64,000 nucleotides of DNA. Source: an uncultured Bacteroidales bacterium (GTDB lineage: Bacteria; Bacteroidota; Bacteroidia; Bacteroidales; WCHB1-69). The translations under genes were made by a program, and so were the position numbers. Where the stretch lies: assembly GCA_900315705.1 (NCBI GenBank), contig ONAB01000012.1, positions 24,332 through 88,331 on the forward strand, given 5' to 3'. Under the pieces are notes generated by a model. The model did no database searches. It was not told where the DNA came from and was given only the letters and a program-made list of their open reading frames with translations. Shown piece after piece: positions 62,101 to 64,000 of the stretch (position 1 is its first letter; every line of letters begins with the position of its first letter).

Positions 62101-64000
62101 AGACATTGACAGTCACGTGATTGTCAGTGGTGTAAACATTCTCACTGAACGTGCTCTGGTTAGCACCAGGAATTTCAATGCCATTTCTGTACCAAGTATA
62201 GACAGCACCCTGAGCATCAGCAGGAGTGATAGTGCAAGCGAGGTCAACCTGAGCGCCGTCGCAAACAGTATCAATATGCAGATTGTTCACAGTAACATCG
62301 GTCACAACAGGGATAGGATTGACAGTGATGACAATCTCGTCAAACTCATTACACATAGAGTGCGTTTGGATGACGTTGACACCCATCGTGATGGTGTGAT
62401 CATAGATAGCTGTGTAAGTATTAGAGTTAGCACCAGGAATATCATAACGGTAAGCAACAGGATAAGTGGTGTAAACCAGGTTGCCAGCGGCATCGTAACC
62501 GGTAGCAAAGCTGTCAACACGATTTCTGATTTCATACCATTGATAAATCATATTCTGCTGGTTAGGATCAACCAAGTTAGCCGTCAAAGTAACCTCACCG
62601 CCTTCGCAGATTTCAGTCTCGGTAGCAGTAATGTTAACGATAGGACGAGGATAGACATAAACAAGGAACTCTTGAGAAGTAGCGGTACAAGCGGCAGGGA
62701 CACCTTCTCTCTCAACTTGGACAGTGAATCTGTACGGTTCAGTGCGCGGGTACCAGTACTCATTGTAGAATTGGTTGTCGCCGAGGCTGTAAGCCATATT
62801 GTCTCTGATCATACCGCTCTCGTACCAAGTGTAGTGAAGAGTACCAACATTTGCACCGATAGTATCAACATTAGCAATCAAGAAGATAGAGTCGGTTTCG
62901 CAAATGTGCTGGTCACCAGTAATCACAACAGTAGGATTCGGGTAGATGGTAAGAGCAGCAGAAGCAACAGGCAGAGACGTACAACCAGAAGGAGTTCTGG
63001 TCACAACAGCCGTGTAAATGAATTGTTGCGTGTTATTGTCAACAGTAACAGGAGAATCATAGATGGTCTGAGCCGTAGCACCAGGCATCAAAACGCCATT
63101 TCTGTACCAAGTGTAGATATCGTCGGTGGAAGGAACATAGTTGCCAGCATTAGCAGTGATGGCAATCTGAGCACCTTGGCAAACGATGGTATCAGACATA
63201 GAGACGTTAGCGATGATAGGATCAGGAATAACATTCACAGTAAGAGCATTGCTCGTAGCAAAACAATGAGAATTCAATTGTTCAGCAGTGAAGGTATAAA
63301 CATGAGTGTTCAGCTCAGGAGCAACCGTGTAGGTAAGAGAGGTAGCACCAGGAATGAGCGTACCATTATCATACCAATGGAATTCCATATTGGGTTGGTT
63401 CCAGTTGTTCAGGTTAGCAGTGAGGGTAATTTCACCACCGATGCAGATGAGGTTCTCAGTAACTTCAATGTTGATCACAGGAACAGTGTCAACGTAGATC
63501 TGAGTCTCAGCCGTAGCCTGGCAACCATATTCGTTAACCAAGGAAATGCTGAAGTTGTAAGGATAATCTCTGTACTCTCTGGTAAGAATAATCGTGTCGA
63601 GGTGAGCACCAGTAGCACCAGTGATAACAGCGTTGTCCTCATACCAAGTGAAGGTGTAAGGAGTGGTGGGCTCAGGATAAACGTGAGCAACCATCATAAC
63701 GTTGTTGGCATCATTACGACAAACGATAGGATCTGCCTCGATAGCAAGCGTCGGGTTCGGATTCACCGTCACAGAATCTGCGAAGTAAACAGTGGACTCA
63801 CAACCGGAAGCGGTTTGCTTAACAGAAACCTCATACACATAAATCGTAGGATAATCGCTGATAGCGTGAGGAGTCTCCGTGAAGATGGAGTCAACAGCAT
63901 CAGGAATAACTTCACCATTTCTGTACCAAGTGTAAACCTCACCACCAGTGACACCACCAGCAACGTGAGCGTGGAAGGTCACAGAGCGACCGTCGCACAG
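56183..64000 (-). CDS. Giant Ig-repeat surface protein with T9SS type A sorting domain, 5' end outside
   Basis: At least 2605 residues, still open at the right edge. Composed of about 26 Ig/PKD-like modules of 80-100 residues. Each starts with an hxCxGxxxxL motif (for example VICENDSTTL, EICEGGEVTL) and contains YxWYxNGxxI and a second Cys late in the module, likely forming one disulfide each. The C-terminal 80 residues are a T9SS type A domain (VYPVPANVEQ to KFVIVK). SprB-like adhesins of Bacteroidota have this plan. Codon bias toward GGT/GCT/ACT suggests high expression. Expected to be secreted by T9SS and held on the surface. Confidence 0.88.
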   Translation of the reverse strand: MCDGRSVTFHAHVAGGVTGGEVYTWYRNGEVIPDAVDSIFTETPHAISDYPTIYVYEVSVKQTASGCESTVYFADSVTVNPNPTLAIEADPIVCRNDANNVMMVAHVYPEPTTPYTFTWYEDNAVITGATGAHLDTIILTREYRDYPYNFSISLVNEYGCQATAETQIYVDTVPVINIEVTENLICIGGEITLTANLNNWNQPNMEFHWYDNGTLIPGATSLTYTVAPELNTHVYTFTAEQLNSHCFATSNALTVNVIPDPIIANVSMSDTIVCQGAQIAITANAGNYVPSTDDIYTWYRNGVLMPGATAQTIYDSPVTVDNNTQQFIYTAVVTRTPSGCTSLPVASAALTIYPNPTVVITGDQHICETDSIFLIANVDTIGANVGTLHYTWYESGMIRDNMAYSLGDNQFYNEYWYPRTEPYRFTVQVEREGVPAACTATSQEFLVYVYPRPIVNITATETEICEGGEVTLTANLVDPNQQNMIYQWYEIRNRVDSFATGYDAAGNLVYTTYPVAYRYDIPGANSNTYTAIYDHTITMGVNVIQTHSMCNEFDEIVITVNPIPVVTDVTVNNLHIDTVCDGAQVDLACTITPADAQGAVYTWYRNGIEIPGANQSTFSENVYTTDNHVTVNVYTVKVELPASGCVSEISVPTATVVINPAPTTVTISGNNVICENDSTTLTVYSDVEGTITWSTGEHTPSITVPAGVYTVTVTTPEGCEKTSDPFTVEALGTDLLVSATETSICAGEHTTLYVNQDGWAGNVTYQWDANADNSTATTVDVAPEVTTTYHVTATVNSTNGTCTAAGEVTIVVTPLPVQLVVTGDTTICQTQQATLTASTTDTNITGYIWYQNGVEIAGENQAVITINFPDYGTYTFAAKAINDQGCVSAQASLPATVTVTPAPTVVSITGNNVICENDSTTLTVYSDVTGTITWSTGEHTPSITVPAGVYTVTVTTPQGCEMTSDPFTVEALGTDLLVSASETHICAGEHTTLYANQDGWAGNVTYQWDANANNSTANTVDVAPATTTTYNVTATVNSTNGTCQATGEVTIVVTPLPVKLTVNASADSVCEGDQVTFTATPYDSTYTYIWYQNGLEIIGEHMNVITVNFPTEGTYTFAAKAINDQGCVSAEASDPVAVVVNAAPDAVVISGNLEICNGGTTTLYANVTPNVAGATYQWYLNNSPITGANGYFLTVAVAGSYKVDVTTNGCTTTSDAVNVNVNEAPQLQLTATESTICQYGTTVISAEATGWNVADVNYNWSNGYQGSSFTFTPAFAGDYTFYVTASQSTSGCTAVDSITIHVNAGPGAPVMSVNANHSIVCEGAQVTLTMTDTNTVNYGNPTITWFDNGVMMAGNHTTVTITPTVGIHSYNVVVEYPNSGCNTAISEPIVVTVNAIPTVVVELTNGNNNILCDGGTTTLTANVNPAINPAGYPYTYQWFLNNVAIANSDTNALTVTLNARESAYEYQVLVSGAPGCEALSTVTPIVVVADPVVVASVDNNVICEGGQATLSVTVDGGIDNVNGLNGYTFAWYSNTNNTTPVATTPTFTVNNATAGLYAYTVVVTSPYGCQTTSNVVNLSVVQDPTVTVAVAAGYDATICENGSTMLVANVTGGYGTPSYQWYSNGLPMLGETNQTLVLNNVTNNNFVYTVKVTQTGVDCEAVSTNTVNPFTVVAPYSITVSGNQNTCVGGTVTLTSAVTGVLAGDVLTYQWYRVSENGVAAPIANANNAVYTTEPLLTAGQYEYYVQVTSGISGCSNNSDSYTANVIADPTVVINGAHAVCEQGQLQLNATVTGGIPGVQYTYTWTWTGASTGSATTAVPYYTPNLPANDGANHYYFRVTINPVGTSGCDATSAAHELDVFAVPTVVVTADRGYICQGGDVTFTANVTPAGNYNYAWTINGNADFSNQPSVTTTVNTAGPVTATVTVGANNNLVSCSTTATISVPVQVVADPVVTIAANHTTMCAGGTTTLSINNITANNNIPTNYSYQWAENGHEIPGAVNNTFNQTLNAAGTYVYTLRLTQNDALGCVSEWSAPVTVQVAEQPSVTLYNLDGLNICEGGTIDLNAVVDNYGNTVGGVLNSSIYGPMTYNWTSAGNTVQLHPNVNAGTDQYTQTLNTVGNFDYSVIVTPSGYACQPTASGVVTVSVANDPTWNDVHVYYPDVCVGDQVNLIANIVGGVADYTGNTNGYIQWTVTYNGVTSNVSGGQGGTTYDIPTVAGNYIYTPTYVGNMGSGCQLTNTAAVQQPVLVHEIPTAAFVTGDGSTICANDPDASVELTIAFTGGAPYTFDIENMMTGEILPYHVSLTDTFRFYVSPDVTTRYRIIMLANAYCQNNQISMASTSEVTVNVVSVEFVETTFMPVNCGDDVVIGFNIISGNQNANYVIYENGTAIASGTVVANQVIIPDGLLSEGTHHLTLVIDGCSFDITVVIPVNSETSGIFGNNLMEIRWDDVVIINLNANPRYNIVGFQWYKNNVLIPGAIYKNYQEIGGLNGYYSVELTVIDTQTGETLTFITCPRLFNTVSGMKVYPVPANVEQVVTVELDMTAEELNGAVLDIFDATGKLINHITDLKPVTRVAGFKAQGTYFGRIITGTNEIKTVKFVIVK

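Overview
The window looks like a chromosomal piece of an uncultured gut-type Bacteroidales (phylum Bacteroidota). The signs are -7 boxes of the TAnnTTTG type (often with TTTG about 19-20 bases upstream), near absence of Shine-Dalgarno sites, several cargo proteins of the type IX secretion system (T9SS) plus the end of a T9SS plug-like protein, FISUMP-domain proteins, and family pairings typical of the order (DUF4159 with a VWA membrane protein, a BT_3928-like DoxX protein, Omp28, DUF6029). Most genes are GC-rich; AT-rich islands stand out at about 26.7-29.8 kb, 35.2-36.3 kb and 47.1-47.7 kb. I see no rRNA, tRNA, CRISPR array or prophage.

Layout. 1-6.8 kb: end of a T9SS plug-like protein, a dipeptidyl peptidase IV, and two FISUMP/P-domain surface protein genes, the second a decayed duplicate. 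6.8-15.8 kb (mostly minus strand): a small helical protein between heptanucleotide repeat arrays; a 2-hydroxyacid dehydrogenase with an AtoE-type fatty acid transporter; a redox cluster (Omp28-like, DUF6029, TlpA, thioredoxin-like); and coaD with a Sua5/YrdC gene. 16-26.6 kb (plus, except hsp20): a gingipain-like C25 protease overlapping a DUF1599 gene, a BT_3928-like protein, prmC, hsp20, a small outer-membrane barrel and ppdK. 26.7-29.7 kb: an AT-rich three-gene operon (MPG-like unknown, agmatine deiminase-like, Sel1 repeats). 30-33.4 kb: lolA-like and ftsK. 33.5-37.7 kb: exbB-exbD-tonB, a chimeric secreted protein sharing the TonB tail, and a REP-associated tyrosine transposase with its palindromic repeats. 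37.7-50.7 kb: DUF4159/VWA/trpS, DUF721, aroE-dedA, a TPR protein, CotH, a small secreted protein, a U32 peptidase with a membrane-anchored unknown. 50.7-64 kb: a T9SS type B protein, an OmpA protein and a giant Ig-repeat T9SS protein running off the window.

The most unusual material is repetitive and intergenic: (i) a transposase whose GTAG-headed palindromes sit around it and, as a 30-bp tandem array, inside its own reading frame; (ii) a TonB gene whose C-terminal segment has been replaced, with the displaced 3' end left downstream at 98% identity to the tail of a chimeric neighbour and one breakpoint abutting a REP palindrome; (iii) a roughly 325-bp multi-hairpin element present twice; (iv) a promoter-plus-leader repeat, with one base-pair covariation in its hairpin, in front of two unrelated exported-protein genes; (v) degenerate heptanucleotide arrays.
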